The notes: generated by a model not told the origin, from the sequence alone. Positions 33,132 through 46,300 are shown, counted from the first letter of the stretch. The stretch is 64,000 nt of DNA from Sphaerolaimus hirsutus (GCA_964036195.1 OZ038457.1:9141147-9205146); one strand, 5' to 3'. Program-made: numbers and translations.

Positions 33132-36100
33132 TCATTGCAAGATGTTCTCGCCATGCAGCTGAAAAGTACGCTGCAGCACTTGATCGGCTTGGCGGCGGTG
33201 CTGCTCGCCGATGGCCACGGCGGGGATGGCTGATTCGGCGCGGCCAGCGTACTCCAGCTGCAACGATAATGATGTATTTTTGCATCTGTGCTCCGTGCTT
33301 CATTTCATGATGTATGTTTTCTGATACCCGTCGCGATATCTATCACTGCTAGAACTGATCGGCTCACGTATGGAAACTTGGCCCACGTCCAAGTGACCGG
33401 TTGCGTATTATACGGACGAGAGTGAAAGCGTTGAAAGTACTCAAAATCGCTAAATTTTCATATTCGCTATTCTCGTTTTTTTAATACATGGTTATACCCC
33501 TTTTTTGACGATTTTAGCCTATTTTCTTATATATTTATGACGGTTTCGAATGTTTGGCCGGCTGCCAAGTTCCCATACGAGGTCTCTTCGCATAAACTAA
33601 TAGGTAAAGCGAGTAGCGGTGGCGAGCAGCAAACCGGAAAATGCAATGCCTGCTGCTTACAAGGCTGTGATCAACGGCATTATACAAACCTTCACGTTGA
33701 GTAAATTGCTGACGCGCGTGCGCACGAACTCCCAGGCGCCCTGGTTGCGCTGCTCCTCCTGGCTGTAGATGAAGTCTGCGCGCGGCATTACTTTTGATCT
33801 AGCGCAATGCAGCCAGCCGTGGCACTTGGGTTAGGGTCGGAAAAATATAGCATTCGATATTTATTTTCCTTGATTTGAACATTCTAGAACTTTGAAATGA
33901 AAAAGTCCTTGATATCAAGTACTGGATACGAGACCTCAACATTTTGATGTGGATTTTCGGGAGCTTCAAAATTATCGAAATCGATATACAAAAATGCTCC
34001 ATTCCCGATAATACAATAGGTAAAATATATTCTCAAGGCTGCGCTAAAAAAACATTGCACCGACTGGTCGCATTTGGGTACTTTGCCAGGACTTTGTGCA
34101 GTCGCTGCGCGGGGAACGGGCACAGCTGCTCGAGGCGGACCAGCGCCACGGCGCATCGGCCTTCCTTGTACGCGGCCGAGGCGACCACGTGCCGCAGCAA
34201 CGTGTAGTAGTGCTTGCCGCTGCACAGAACCACCTGCGAGGACGAGTGCATATTGCAATACCAGGGGAAATGGTAAACATGACCGTGAAGACTTCATTCG
34301 GCATGGTTGAGACAAGGGATGACCGATGAGTTTTTTCAAAAGTTTTTTTAAACGGGGTCGTTGAAAAAATAACAAAGTTTTTCTAGCCCTAGTTGAGAAT
34401 TCTACCTATCCCAATCATCAATAGCGCTACACACAAGTTTAAAACGCACCGTTTGCACGTCAGCTGCCTCCACGCCGAGTGTGTCGGGTAGCACCGTGTG
34501 GAAGTACGTCCCGGGCGCCATGTCCTCGACGCGGCTGAGGCACAATTTGTCGCGTAGTAAAACTTTGGGTCCGACGACCACCAGGGGCTTGCAGTAATTG
34601 CGAACCTGCTGCCGTCGCAGCGCGTGGAAGTACTGCACAGCGAAAAACTCAATAGTTCATTGGATACGACAACTAAACGTTCTACAATTGACGGGATAAC
34701 ACATGACATGATTTTTACCGATGTGATAGACGTGATGACATGATTTTTACCATTAACACATTTTACCAATCCCAGAAGATGACAATTGTCAATAAAAATG
34801 ATGCGAAGTTTTTGTAACTCAAGTGACAAGTATTTTTATTTAGAAATTTACTCAACACGTCTAAGTAACTTGTCATTTCACACAACACATACTTTTTTAT
34901 CACGTCCAAACTGTCAGACATTCCCTACACACACAAGGAGTGGCACAGCAGCAGTAAATACTAGGGCATAGAACGCACCTGGGCGGGGGTGGTCGGGTTG
35001 ACCACGGCCCAGTTGGCGGTGTCCGCGTCGAGGCGGTCTTGTCTGCTGTCGCTCATCTGCAGGAAGCGCTCCATGCGCGCGCTCGAGTGCTCGGGCCCCA
35101 TCCCGTCCAGCCCGTGGGGCAGCACCAGCACCAGTCCGCTGTAGTACAGCCACTTTTCTGCGGCGGCAACGTGCGGTCATAGAAACGATCGCTTGTGGTG
35201 AGGGTCTGTTTCATAGATGTGAGGGTCTGTTTCAGTGACCAGTGTTAACAAAAGATAGAAAGACCAACCGCCAAGCACGCCACGGTTAGGGTGTCAACAA
35301 AAAATATCACAGAAAACGGCAACGGAAGAAGTTTTAGTTTTGGACTGTGTGGCATTGATAACTTGGTATTAGGGGAAACGCTACAAGATCTGCGAGGTAC
35401 CTACTACCCCACAGTGTCTTAAATTAACCTAGTTTTGCCACGTCATGGCTCAATACAGTGAGATAGTAGCGGGACAAGGGTTCCCAACCCTATAAAAACT
35501 TTTTACTTTCTCTAATTAGTTTTGTCTGTCATTAGATTCATAATTTGCCCTTGCCGGTAAATGGAAAAATGAAATGCCAGAAAACGGAAAGCAAAATTTG
35601 CACGGAAACGGAAAAAAATTGCAAAAATTTCCCCAGAAATGAAAAAATGCAGTAATTTTGGCAGAAATAGAAAAAAATTGTGGAAATTTAGCTGGAAATG
35701 GGAAAAATTCATGGAAACGGAAATTTGACACCCTAGCCACGGGACCTTTCAAACAATGACGAAGGGCAGCGATGTGGCTTAGACTAAAGCAAACACCAGA
35801 ACTTAGATTGCCTAGGCTAACCAACCTTCTCCACTAGAGACAAACGTGTCGAGCGTAATTTGTGCACCATTGAAGAAGTCTCCGAACTGCGCCTCCCAGA
35901 CGCACAGCACGTCGGGGTGCTCCAGCGAGAAGCCGTACTCGAAGGCGACCACCGCCTGCTCCGACAGCAGACTGTTGGCCACCTGGGAGGGAAGTCCATG
36001 GTTGATTGACTGATTGAAAACGATGACACTATTTACCTATGCCTAAGCTGGCAAAATTTTCCATACCGTACCGTTTACCGCAAAATACAAAATTTACGTA

Positions 36101-39100
36101 CCGTACGGTTTACCACAAGGTCGTACCGTCTGCCACCCTAACTGTGCTCACTACCTCTAGACTGCGAATCTCTTAGTAGACTTAGAAATCAAAATTTGCA
36201 ATTAAAAATCACACAAGCTTCAACTGCAGAAACATATTGGCCCTACACACACTAGTTTTCACCGTGACTGATGTGAAAACTGAAATGGCGACATGACGAC
36301 ATCCAGCATACTCATTTTGTATGCTTAGTGTGTTTTAGTTTTCAAATTTTCAAAGTTTGACTATCATTTATTTTAACTCAAATTTAAATCAAATCAAATC
36401 ATTCAACCGTGATTTTTATTGTCATTTGAAAAAATTTCAGTTTTCACACGAAGTCACGGTGAAAACTAGTGTGTGTAGGCACATTCTCCAATATTTGCAT
36501 CATGAAAGTCCACGCAGCTGGGATAGCCGGTGTTTTTTTTAACGTTTGTGTTAAACCAACGTTTTTAAAAAACACAGGCATCAAAACCTCAGCGTAGACT
36601 GCTGCCTTGCAGCGCAGATGGCTTTACAAAACCTCCATACCTGTATATGTTGACTCATATCTAGTAGCTTTAAAAAATGTTTGATTTATTAAAAACAACA
36701 ACGTTTTAAAAACTGTGTCTTCAAAAAACGTTTCTCTCTCCATTCATCCATGCAGCACACCCCGCAATTCTATCTTTTATCGTTTACCTCCAGGCGCGCC
36801 TGGTCCGACTGCATGTGGTTGAGCGGCACGTGCACCGCGTCGGTGCTTTGGTCGACGAAGGAGCAGTGGCGCTGCGAGAAGGTGCCCCTGCCCACGTCCT
36901 GCCCGCTCAGGCGCACGTGCGTACCTGGGTAACGGTAAAGCACGCTGAAACGGGGCACAACTGAACGCACCCTAGGGCCACATTTGAAAATGCACGTATG
37001 GTTTACGAATAAGATTGGCACTGAACGTTATCTCGATCTCTCGTTTGAGTCAATAGTAAATGGTGATTAGCGGCCTGGCGTGTGAGCGGTCACAACTGCC
37101 ATTACACACGTATAATATTTACGACGACATCACTACTGAACAGTACGTGACCATCTATCTCAGGGGTTTTGTAGAGGGGTTGGGGGGGGGGTTAGCCCCC
37201 CCCACATCCGCCAGCTATCTATCTATCCCGGAGGCCCGCTCAGCTATCTACCGTATAACCTCGAATTACCCCCCCTCAAAATGGGCCGGGGAAATAATAC
37301 CCCCCCTCGAAATACCCCCCTTTCGGAATGATGTACGTCATGTACATAATAAATACGTCATGTATGCAATGTACATGATGTATATTACTGTTAATTTGCA
37401 TTGCAGCTACACATAGACTAGTTTGTGTAGCTATCTACGTTTTTATGTCCAAATATATCCTGTTTGGACACATTTATTACCTGTTTTGGGTATGCAAATG
37501 CCTACTATTTACTACGATCCTCACTAAAATTTCTGACGAAATAATAAAACCCCCCTCGAATAAACCCCCCTCAAATTTTGCTGGCGAAATAATAAACCCC
37601 CATGGGGGTATTTCGAGGTAATACGGTATCTATCCCGGAGGCAAATTTTTTGGCTACTATCCCCAAACCCCCCCCCCCCGCCCCAAATCGTCCAATCTAT
37701 CTATCTGGTGTGATTTTTGAATAATGTTCGCTCAAAATCGCTAATGTTCGTACCTTTTTATAGTTTTTCACCTCCAAAATCGCTAGTTCATGTTCATTAT
37801 CGCCTATTTTGGCTATATGTATGCTTATATACTTATTTTTAGCTATTTTTCACCCATTTTAGCGATTTTCCCCCTTTTCTTCCTTCTTTACCACGGAAAA
37901 CCCTATATATTGAACCCCCGCGAACCCACCCAGAAAATTTTTCAGCTATCTATCCCTCCGGAGGAGCGATTTGCTATCTATATAAACCCCCGCGGCAGGG
38001 GTCTCCAGGATTTTGGCCCTCGCGGGGGCTGGGTAGATAGCAAATCGCTCCTCCGGAGGGATAGATAGCTGGAAAAAATTTTCTGGGGGGGGCTGGGGGG
38101 GGCTTGGGGGGGGGCTGGCGGGGGCACAATATATAGGCTTTTTGAAGGTTAAGAAGGCAGAAAGGAGAAAAAATCGCTAATAATCAGTTAAAAGTAGCCA
38201 AAAGTAGGTATAAAATGGCTCAAAATAGGTATATAACCATGTATATAACTGGAAAGCACGATTTTGAAGCTGAAAAACTATAAAAAGGTGCGAAAATTTG
38301 TGATTTTGAGCGAAAATTGGGGCAAAATTTCTCAAAAACCACTCCAGATAGATAGATAGCTGAGCGATTTGGGGGGGGTCTTTGGGGGTAGTAGCCAAAA
38401 ATTTTGCCTCGGGATAGATAGATAGCTGAGCGGCCTCCGGGATAGATAGATAGCTGGCCGATTTGGGGGGGGGGCAGCCCCCCCCCAGCCCCCCCCCCTA
38501 GGAGACCCCTGCCCCGCGGGGGTCCAAATCTACATAACCCCTGATCTATCTGTCTAGGTTTGCGAGCTATTTTGTTAAATCGATCAAAAATCCGATCTTA
38601 AAAAACTTTCAGCATCGAATTAGATTTATAATTTTTAAAATTTGAAAAAATCGGGCATTTTGAAAACGATCGATCTTGGAACAACCCTGCATCTATCTAA
38701 CAGAAAACCGGGTATCTGACGCACCTTGTAGCAGCAGAGTGCCAAAGGCCATGGCCTCAGCTGTGGCCCAGTCGATAGTTGGCGCGCTGCCGACTCCAGC
38801 GACAGTACTCAGCCGAGCATCGCAGTGATGCTTGCTCAGGTGCGTGTGCAGTCTCTGATCGGAAATATCTTGATGTTAATTGAAGAGTTCGAAAAATTGC
38901 ACAATTGCAAAATAAAAAATCAAGAAAAAAGTATTTTGTAATTCATGATTTTCATGTCACTTATAGAGTACAAAAATGGCTCTCTGTGCAGGCTAGGGCC
39001 CATTCCGCATCAAAGCCCATTCCGCATGTAGACCCATTATAGACACATTATGCCTGCAGGCGTAAGAAAGGGGGTGGGTAACAGCACCCCAAACCGCCCA

Positions 39101-42100
39101 GCTATCTATCTATCCCTGGCACAAATTTTTTTGGCTACATTCCCTTGAACACCCCCACACCCACCAATTGCCTAGCTATCTAGCTATCTGAAGCGCTTTT
39201 GAGCAATTTTACCCTAATTTTCACCAAAATTCCCTAATTTTCCTACTTCTTATAGATTTTCACCTTCAAAATAACTAGGTCATGTGTTTTATAACCTATT
39301 TTCAACATGCCAGGTATAACTAAATGTGTTCCGGGTCAACATGCGGGATGGGTTTAGATGCGGAATAGTGCACTGCCCTCTGTGCAAACACTGCGGATAT
39401 CACTAAACCGCTGCATTTGCGCTGTACTTGGTATTTACGTTGACTTGAAACCGTGCGGAGAGTTCGCGACAAGAAACTAACAAAGCCATCCGGCAGGGTG
39501 ACACTTTTCTCAGCGACAAAACGCAGAGTCTGCTCGTCAACACCGGTATCCCAAACCTGCAGCGCATCGGGTGCGGGCACGATTTTTGACCAGGCCGCTC
39601 CTGCAATCACACGCTATGGTAGTGTGCTTTCAACTTTCCAAGGAACGATACCCACTGTCACCACATATGACAACGCCGCCCTAGTTGAACAGTGGCAGAA
39701 TTCTCCGGTATTGGACCATGCGCCTGTAGTAAACCATGTAAACCCGCTAGTCATGTAGACCCACCAGTCACGTATTTTAGAGAGGATTAGCGCGGGATGT
39801 GGGATTTTCATGATTAGTTAAGCACATAGCTACGGCTGCATTGCATGTGCACACACACACACACATTGTTTTTGTCACACTCACAATCTTTTGGTGATAC
39901 TGCTCAAACAAAAACAGAAATATCCATCAATCAATTATTACACATTGCGTTTTTCAATTTTGCTTTGAGTGGTGACATCAAATGAGCGACCAAAATGCGA
40001 GTGCACATGCACTGCGGTACGCGATAGGTATTCTACTAATCATCAGGGCGTATCCAGGATTTTTGAGCAGGGGCTGTCTGTTTACGGAGCTCGGCGAACG
40101 GGGGGGGGCTGAGCCCCCCTAAAAATTTTGACCTATAATGTGAGTAAATGCCACCAATGGCGTTGGCGCCATTTGTAGGCGCCACGCCATGGTGCCGATG
40201 GCGTTGCCGCTCTACGTTGCCACCCCGGTGGCGGGTCTACATGACTAGCGGGTTTACATGACTAGGAGGCCTACGTCTGGTATAGTACCAGTCATCTGCG
40301 AATAGCCACAGATTCACCCAACCCACCCTGGGCGTGAGCCGCCACAGGCTTTGACTTTTGCACGGCAGCGAAGTGCTGCTGCAGCTCGGTGCGGTAATCG
40401 TCCTTCCAATCTTGTACTGTGCCTTCACTAAGCACCCCGTCGGCCTGCGATACGAGTCAAAAAATGGGCCATTTGAGACAATTTTGTATACGTATATCTA
40501 CCGTATATCCTCGAATAAGACCCCCCTCGAATAACTCCCCCTCAAAACCTGACGAAAAAATACTCCCTCCCTCGAATAACCACCCCCCCTCCGGGGTGAA
40601 ATTTACAGAAATTTACAAAAATTATGGATGAAAATACAAAATTATGTCAACATATGGCAGCGACAGCAGATACATAACGTGTACGCAGCGTATACGCACC
40701 TTTTTGTTGTTGTTGAACTGTTAAATAGCTGGATTACATGAGTTGACATAATGCATTCATACAATAAATTATGTCCAAGTTTTCTGAGGAAAAAATAGGA
40801 CCATCCCTCGAATAACTCCCCCCTCAAAAATTCTGATGAAAAAACGCCACTGGGGTCTTATTCGAGGATATACGGTATTTTGCGCAATTTCGGAATGCGA
40901 AATTTAAAAAAATTCTAAAAAAATCTAATACACTTGATCAAGAGTAACACAATACAAGATAAACACATTACATGGCACACCACACACAGAACTTTTGAGT
41001 TATGCATCCGAACATTTTTTTGAACACGGATCCCATATCTGGATTTGGATTCGAAGCGGACCCCACATCTTTTGGATAAAACAACAGTCCCACCAAAAAT
41101 ACCACCCCAAATTTCAACCATGACGACAACTCGCCTGCAGCTGGGCACAGTAGGCGTCTGCCATGCTGGTCGTGTCGTGCACGCGCTCGTACATCAGCGG
41201 CTGCGTGAACGTCGGGTCGTCCTGCGGAAACGCCGCCGGCGCGAATGGTTGATCACAGAGTAATACGTTTTTCGTAATATTTGAATAGATGGTTTCAAAT
41301 TTTTTTGATTTGTCACTTTCGTCAAACAGGATGACAACTCAATTTTTGAATAAAATTTCCCAATGCATTTGACTCACCAGCTCATTGTGACCGTACTTTC
41401 TGAAACAGATAAGGTTAATAAAGACGTCCTTCCGAAATCGCTGCCTGTACTCGACGGCGAGACGGGCGGCGCGCACTGCCGACTGCGTGAAGTGAAACTC
41501 TGCGACTGGTGAACCATGTTGTCAAAGCGGGCACAAACTGACCGCCGGACACAGGGCGTTCACGTGCAGCGCGGGACAGTCGATTCCCTTGGCCATGTCG
41601 GTTACGTGCCGCGTGGATCTGACGAGGTTACAACTCAGTGAGGTCACTGAGCTTTTCAGGTAGGTTACAACTTTACAATTTACGTTTATAGGCCCCAGTT
41701 TACAAAACTCTGAGAAAGAACTCAGGGACAGACACTATTGATTTCGATCAACCAAATTTACATACCGCCCAATGGTAGCCTCAGCCGTGTAGCCGATCTG
41801 GTTATTGGTGATCACATGCAGCGAGCCGCCGACGCGAAAGTGCGGCACTTGGCTCATGGCCAATGACTCCCACACTACGCCCTGCATGTGAATCACTCGA
41901 ATGGCCATTGGTGGTCAAATGCTCTACACCGCACAGAAAGAAACCGGCATCTCACCTGTCCAGTAAAGGCGGCGTCTCCATGAATCTGCACGCAGAGAAC
42001 GCCGTCGCCGGGCCGCGCGGACTGCCCGTCGTCTCGCCGCCGGGCGTCATAGTCGGCCACTTTGAGCGCGAGCATCCTGCAAGAGGAACGAGCTGCAGTT

Positions 42101-45100
42101 GGGGCTGCTTGTCGCGTGGTGCGCGTCGCAGACACACTTTGCCCTGCACTTGCCCATGGCCACCGGGTTGACCGCCTCCAGGTGGCTCGGGTTGGCGAGC
42201 ATCTCGACTCGAAGACGCCCCTGGTCGAAATCGAACGTGCGCGCCGCCGCTGCGCACGTAGCGCGTGTTCACGTTATATAGAATAAGTACAGTGTAGTTG
42301 GAAAGTGACGCACTCAGGTGCGACAGGACGTCGCCGGATGCTGGCAGCGCGTCGACAAACTCGCTTTTGCCAGCCATCTGCGAAGTGCGAAGAAACAAGT
42401 AAATAAATATTTAGCCGGATGACAACACTAACGTCGCTGTGCCTCAGTGAACGTAAACTCCCAGTTTACGTAATTTGCTCCCCCAGTGCTCAATCTAATT
42501 TGCTCCCATTGCATTTATAGAACCTACACGCTTTGCGGCACGGCAGCCGCTTTTGAATTTAAAAAAGTTAGCTTAAAATTTGATTCTTTGAGTGGGGGTG
42601 AAGATCAATATTAGGAATAAAAATAATTTAATATGTTGCTATTTTTATATTGTTTTTTTAAATGATGACTGCTGAAGTAAGTCATTTTGAATTTCGAAAA
42701 CATTGACTGCACTAAATTTTTCTAAATCACTTACAAACATCAACTAAATAAGAAATAAATCCAACGGTAAGTAGGATATGTGCGGTTATGCGCGTGCACC
42801 TTCTTTACATCACTTAAATCAGTTTAGATACACCGGGAGTTTACATTTTTAGTTTACGCAGTTTTAGGCAGTTTACGGGAGTAGCACCCGCTATCGCACC
42901 TTCCTGAACATGGTGACTGGGTCGAGCTGCAGCAGCAGCTGGAGCACGTTGAGCCGGCCCCGGTGCGCCATGCACAGCACGCAGTCAGAGTTATCTGCAC
43001 GGTGAGCCGAAATTAGCCACTTGTGTCAAGCATATAATAAATCCCAATCCCATGAAAACACTGCCGGTTAGTGATAAGTTTGCGACGGTACACTCGGCGG
43101 ACATCACACTTTGCATGGTAACCTACCATAACGCATCTGAATCACGAACCAAAAACTATACAGTTTTTCATCATATAATTTCGTTCTTATAACGGAATAA
43201 TTAAATACTAAATTTATCACAAGATTTTATTCATAAAATTAAAGTATGATTCTGTGAAAAGTACGCGCTCCACTCGGTATATGCGGTAACACAGCACAGA
43301 ACGTTGTGCACGCGTCAAAGGAGAAGCTCACCTGCGGCCGCGTGTTGGAAGGCGGCGTGCAGCAGCGGCAGCATGCTCTCGGCGCCTTCGCAGCCGTACC
43401 GCTTCACGCTGCTGAACTTCAGCTGCAGGTAATGGTCGAATTCCTGCGAGTGTGCTCGTGGTGATGAAACGCACAGATCCACGTGTTCTGTGGGGGCATT
43501 ATCCAATTTGAGGATGCATACAAGAGTGTATCAACAGTGACATATTTACCTGGCACAGAACCATCAATCTTGCAAAGTCAACCATTTCAGCATCTGAAAA
43601 GTCCGTCGTCACGGCTCTTTCAAAGTTTTCCGCCCACCACGCTCGTTCGGCTGCATTCTGGTGGTAAAAAGTTCATATCTATAACTAGGTATTCCGTCAT
43701 TACCACATGATAAATTGTCAACTGAAAAGTAACGCTATCTTGGCATTTTGTCAAGCCGGCTGACACCAGTTAGTAATAGATGGTGTTTTGGTGGCAAAAC
43801 TTCCGCATGCTCATACACGTAGACGTAACAAAACTCGAGCCACTTTATTCCCCATTTACCCCAGGATAGTTTGAAAATCTCATTTTAGTTGCCTTCATAT
43901 GTTCCAACGCTGGCTATCTACCACCCATCCCCAGCACAGCAAACGGACAGTGCCCAATAAAAACCAAGCCAACCTCCAAATGTTCAAACTGCGCCGCCAA
44001 TCTGCCGCAATAGAGCGACTGCAGATAGGACTCCAGTTGGGCGGCATCGGCGACGGGCGGATCGACGCAGCCGGGCAGGTGTCTGTGCACCTGCGACACG
44101 TCAGAGAGATTGTACTGCTGCCGCTCCAACTCGATCGGCCGCCTGTGCATAGTGGGTGCAACTTTATCAAATTTGCTAGTTGTGTTTGTCTGGCTTTTGC
44201 ACACATTCGCGCTCCACACACAGATATTCCAAAAAAAACAGTTCGAACAAATTTTTTCAAAGTAAAAACCCTAATAAAACTCGAAAATTTGTATCGCTTC
44301 CCCTTTTTGAAAAATGTTGAAAAATGAAATGTTTGAAAATGAAAAACCCTGAAAAATTTTGAGTTCATGTTTTGAGTTCTTACTTTTACACAGTTCATGC
44401 TCAGCACCTACTCAAATCGTCATCTGTAAAAGTACGAACTGAGAACATGAACTCAAAATTTTCCATAGGGGGAACCCATACAAATTTTCGAATTTTATTA
44501 GGGTTCTCACTTTGAAAAAAGCGTTCGAACTTATTTTTAAAATTTCTGTGTGTGGGGCCGCATTAGGTATTACATCTGTAGATTTGTACCCCCGTGGGGG
44601 TTCAGATAGATATTCTAGTCAATCGCTCCTCTGGTGGGATAGGTAGCTGAAACCATTTCTAGGGTAGTCCAAGTGCGCGAAGTTGGTGTAAACATTCACA
44701 CAGCAGAAACCAACACGGTATCGATCATGACGCCGTCCCGCAGCCGCAGCGGGTCCAGGTCGGCGACCCTGTAGCCGCACCGTCTGTATGCGTTCACGAA
44801 AGCCGACGCGGCGTCCACCGGCAGCACGGCGGACATGTCGTCCGCCTCTGGACGTGCCGCACCATCTGCGCGGGGCCGGTCAGGGTGAGGTTGCATGGTA
44901 GGGCTCAAACGGGATTGACTTTTCGGGATTGGGATTGTTTTTTGACATTTCGGGATGAGGATTTTGACCACTGAGGATATTGAAGGTTTTTGTCTGATTT
45001 GCCACAAAAATGGTTTAAAAATACACCTGGATGGCATAAAAGCAAAATAAATTGGACACTCGGAGTTCCCATTCGCATTTCTTTGTGCAAAAAGTCTTTT

Positions 45101-45352
45101 TCAAACTTCTTTATCATTTCCACTAATTTTTCTGGAATCGGGACTGCCAAAGCCTGAGATTTTCCGGGATCCAGACTGGACCCCAGGGCAAGGCGCACCG
45201 CAAAAGAACATGCACGCACCGCGCTCGGGCAGATGACCGAACACGCCCGCCCGCGCCTGATAGCCTCTGGCCGCCGCGGCGCCCGGACGACACAGTCGAC
45301 GGCACACGAGCGCGCCAGCTGACGCCCGGCCAGCCGCCAGAAAAACCCGCAT
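33132..45352 (-). CDS. DHTKD1: DHTKD1-like 2-oxoadipate dehydrogenase E1 (23 exons)
   Basis: Mitochondrial thiamine-diphosphate E1 that decarboxylates 2-oxoadipate in lysine/tryptophan breakdown. Exons: 45352-45220, 44865-44700, 44142-43974, 43657-43550, 43443-43332, 42994-42900, 42377-42314, 42249-42150, 42076-41956, 41881-41766, 41618-41539, 41505-41378, 41221-41135, 40444-40327, 39600-39482, 38854-38725, 36924-36788, 35982-35826, 35157-34979, 34632-34450, 34233-34065, 33775-33696, 33257-33132. Phases agree; total 2877 nt (958 aa; human 919). The Arg/Ala-rich N-terminus is a likely mitochondrial presequence ending near [12 protein letters not shown]. Landmarks: [20 protein letters not shown] (about aa 241), [24 protein letters not shown] and NNQIGYT (TPP/metal region), [68 protein letters not shown] and [12 protein letters not shown] support DHTKD1 over OGDH. 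Least certain: the ends of exons 2, 8, 11 and 21. Confidence 0.96.
36239..36482. mobile_element. Family E MITE in DHTKD1 intron 17
   Basis: GGCCCTACACACACTAGTTT ... AAACTAGTGTGTGTAGGCAC, flanked by ATT on both sides. Arms of about 40 bases (GTTTTCACCGTGACT and inverse) pair. Confidence 0.85.
37251..37626. mobile_element. TA-TSD MITE, family D, inserted in family A element
   Basis: CCGTATAACCTCGAATTACC ... GTATTTCGAGGTAATACGG. The host repeat reads AGCTATCTATCTATCCC when intact; here it is cut as AGCTATCTA / TATCTATCCC, giving a TA duplication. Confidence 0.9.
37996..38511. mobile_element. Family A hAT-like MITE inside another family A copy
   Basis: CAGGGGTCTCC ... GGAGACCCCTG with perfect 8-bp duplication CCCCGCGG (37988-37995, 38512-38519). 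Confidence 0.92.
38998..39372. repeat. Inverted-repeat element with CCCATTCCGCAT ends (DHTKD1 intron 15)
   Basis: GGCCCATTCCGCATCAAAGCC and CCGCATGTAGACCC at the left mirror GATGGGTTTAGATGCGGAATAGTG at the right. Contains a family A fragment (about 39066-39260). Confidence 0.6.
39722..40262. mobile_element. Inverted-repeat element with ATGTAAACCCGCTAGTCATG ends (DHTKD1 intron 14)
   Basis: ATGTAAACCCGCTAGTCATGTAGACCCACC at about 39738 is matched in reverse by GGGTCTACATGACTAGCGGGTTTACAT at about 40216. A CA-dinucleotide run lies near 39850. The right half contains family C sequence (CAGGGCGTATCCAGG at about 40046) with GGCGCC words. Confidence 0.6.
40501..40875. mobile_element. TA-TSD MITE, family D (DHTKD1 intron 13)
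   Basis: CCGTATATCCTCGAATAAGACC ... GGTCTTATTCGAGGATATACGG with TA at both sides; near-perfect 22-base ends. Confidence 0.88.
44905..45185. repeat. Family F fragment in DHTKD1 intron 1
   Basis: Starts TAGGGCTCAAACGGGATTGAC and has GGGATTGGGATTG words like 2980-3477; the right end is degraded (CCGGGATCCAGACTGGACCC). The core TGGCATAAAAGCAAAATAAA also matches family F. Confidence 0.6.
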
Positions 45353-45396
45353 TGCACCCGTGGCAAAGCGTAGTTGGCGCCGGTGTGCGCCACGAC

Positions 45397-46300
45397 TAGT
45401 GATGGAAAAGCGCCAGCAAAAGGGCGCCATGGCGCCATTCAAAAAGTGGGCGCCAAGCGCCAAGGGCGCCACAGAAAAAACGCGCCAGGCGCCAAGGGCG
45501 CCATGGCGCCATTCGGAAAGCGGGCGCCAGGCGCCAAGGGCGCCACGGAAAGAGGGCGCCAAACGCCAAGGGCGCCATGGCGCCTTTTGAAAAATAGGGC
45601 GCCAGGCGCCAAGGGCGCCAGGATAAATAAGTGCATACAACACCCTGTGTGTGCTAAAAGTCTTTCTACAGCACCCTAGTACATGTATTCACTACTTTAT
45701 TTGCGTTATCCAGGGTGTAATGAACAAAGACAACACTAGCAACAAAAAAAAATCTAGTAAAATTCACATGACAGTGAAATTCAAACACAAAGGATATTGT
45801 CATTTGACAACAATCCATTCACTTCAAATTGACTTTTCCAATCATGTTTCCTCAAAATGGACAAAAAAACGGAATTGCAACGATTTGAATCCGTTGATTT
45901 ATGATTTTGCCAAGTTCAACGTTCCATCATTCTCGTCTTCTGATCTGTCAGACACATCTGATGAACCGTTGCACAAAAGATTTATACCCACTCACACCAC
46001 TTCATCCATTTTTCTGGCGAATTCAGATCATCCATGAATGCGTTTTTCATCTTTTTTCAATTTATACAGCACTCACCTTGAAACCCTGCTGGCGCTTTTT
46101 TGGCGCCCTTTAAAAGCAGGGCGCCAGGCGCCAAGGGCGCCACCGAAAAAGGGCGCCAAGCGCCAAGGGCGCCATGGCGCCTTTCAGAATGTGGGCGCCA
46201 GGCGCCACAGAAAAAGGGCGCCAAGCGCCAATGGCGCCATGGCGCGGCGCCCTTTGGCGCCCTCAAATGGCGCCAGCGCCATGGCGCCATTCCATCACTA
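45397..46300. mobile_element. Family B hAT-like element 45 bp upstream of DHTKD1 ATG
   Basis: TAGTGATGGAAAAGCGCC ... GGCGCCATTCCATCACTA flanked by GCCACGAC (45389-45396) and GACACGAC (46301-46308), 7 of 8 matching. Both ends carry dense GGGCGCC/GGCGCCATGGCGCC arrays. The AT-rich middle has a 128-codon plus-strand frame with a SSSDLSDTSDEP stretch of unknown meaning. It lies within the presumed promoter or 5' UTR of DHTKD1. Confidence 0.88.

Larger units (their letters stand above)
37161..38543. mobile_element. Family A hAT-like element carrying two nested elements (DHTKD1 intron 16)
   Basis: Begins CAGGGGTTTTG and ends ATAACCCCTG, with perfect 8-bp duplication ATCTATCT (37153-37160, 38544-38551). 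Split by the TA-TSD MITE 37251-37626 and a second family A copy 37996-38511. Removing both leaves a normal-sized family A element. Confidence 0.9.

Noticed and set aside
33884-34375. 163-codon minus frame with Arg-rich content
   Set aside because: It is the wrong frame across DHTKD1 exon 21; the correct frame reads [13 protein letters not shown].
45101-45643. 180-codon minus-strand frame that would extend DHTKD1 upstream
   Set aside because: The extension runs into the hAT-like array. The ATG at 45352 gives a normal mitochondrial presequence, and the downstream end ignores the exon-1 donor.
45374-45679. Collagen-like frame (APGAKGATEKGRQAP repeats)
   Set aside because: By-product of the GGCGCCAAGG array of the family B element; similar frames occur on both strands.
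45730-46035. Possible transposase in the family B element (128-codon frame)
   Set aside because: Too short; no zinc finger, DDE-type spacing or hAT dimerisation motif could be seen. Left as unknown cargo.
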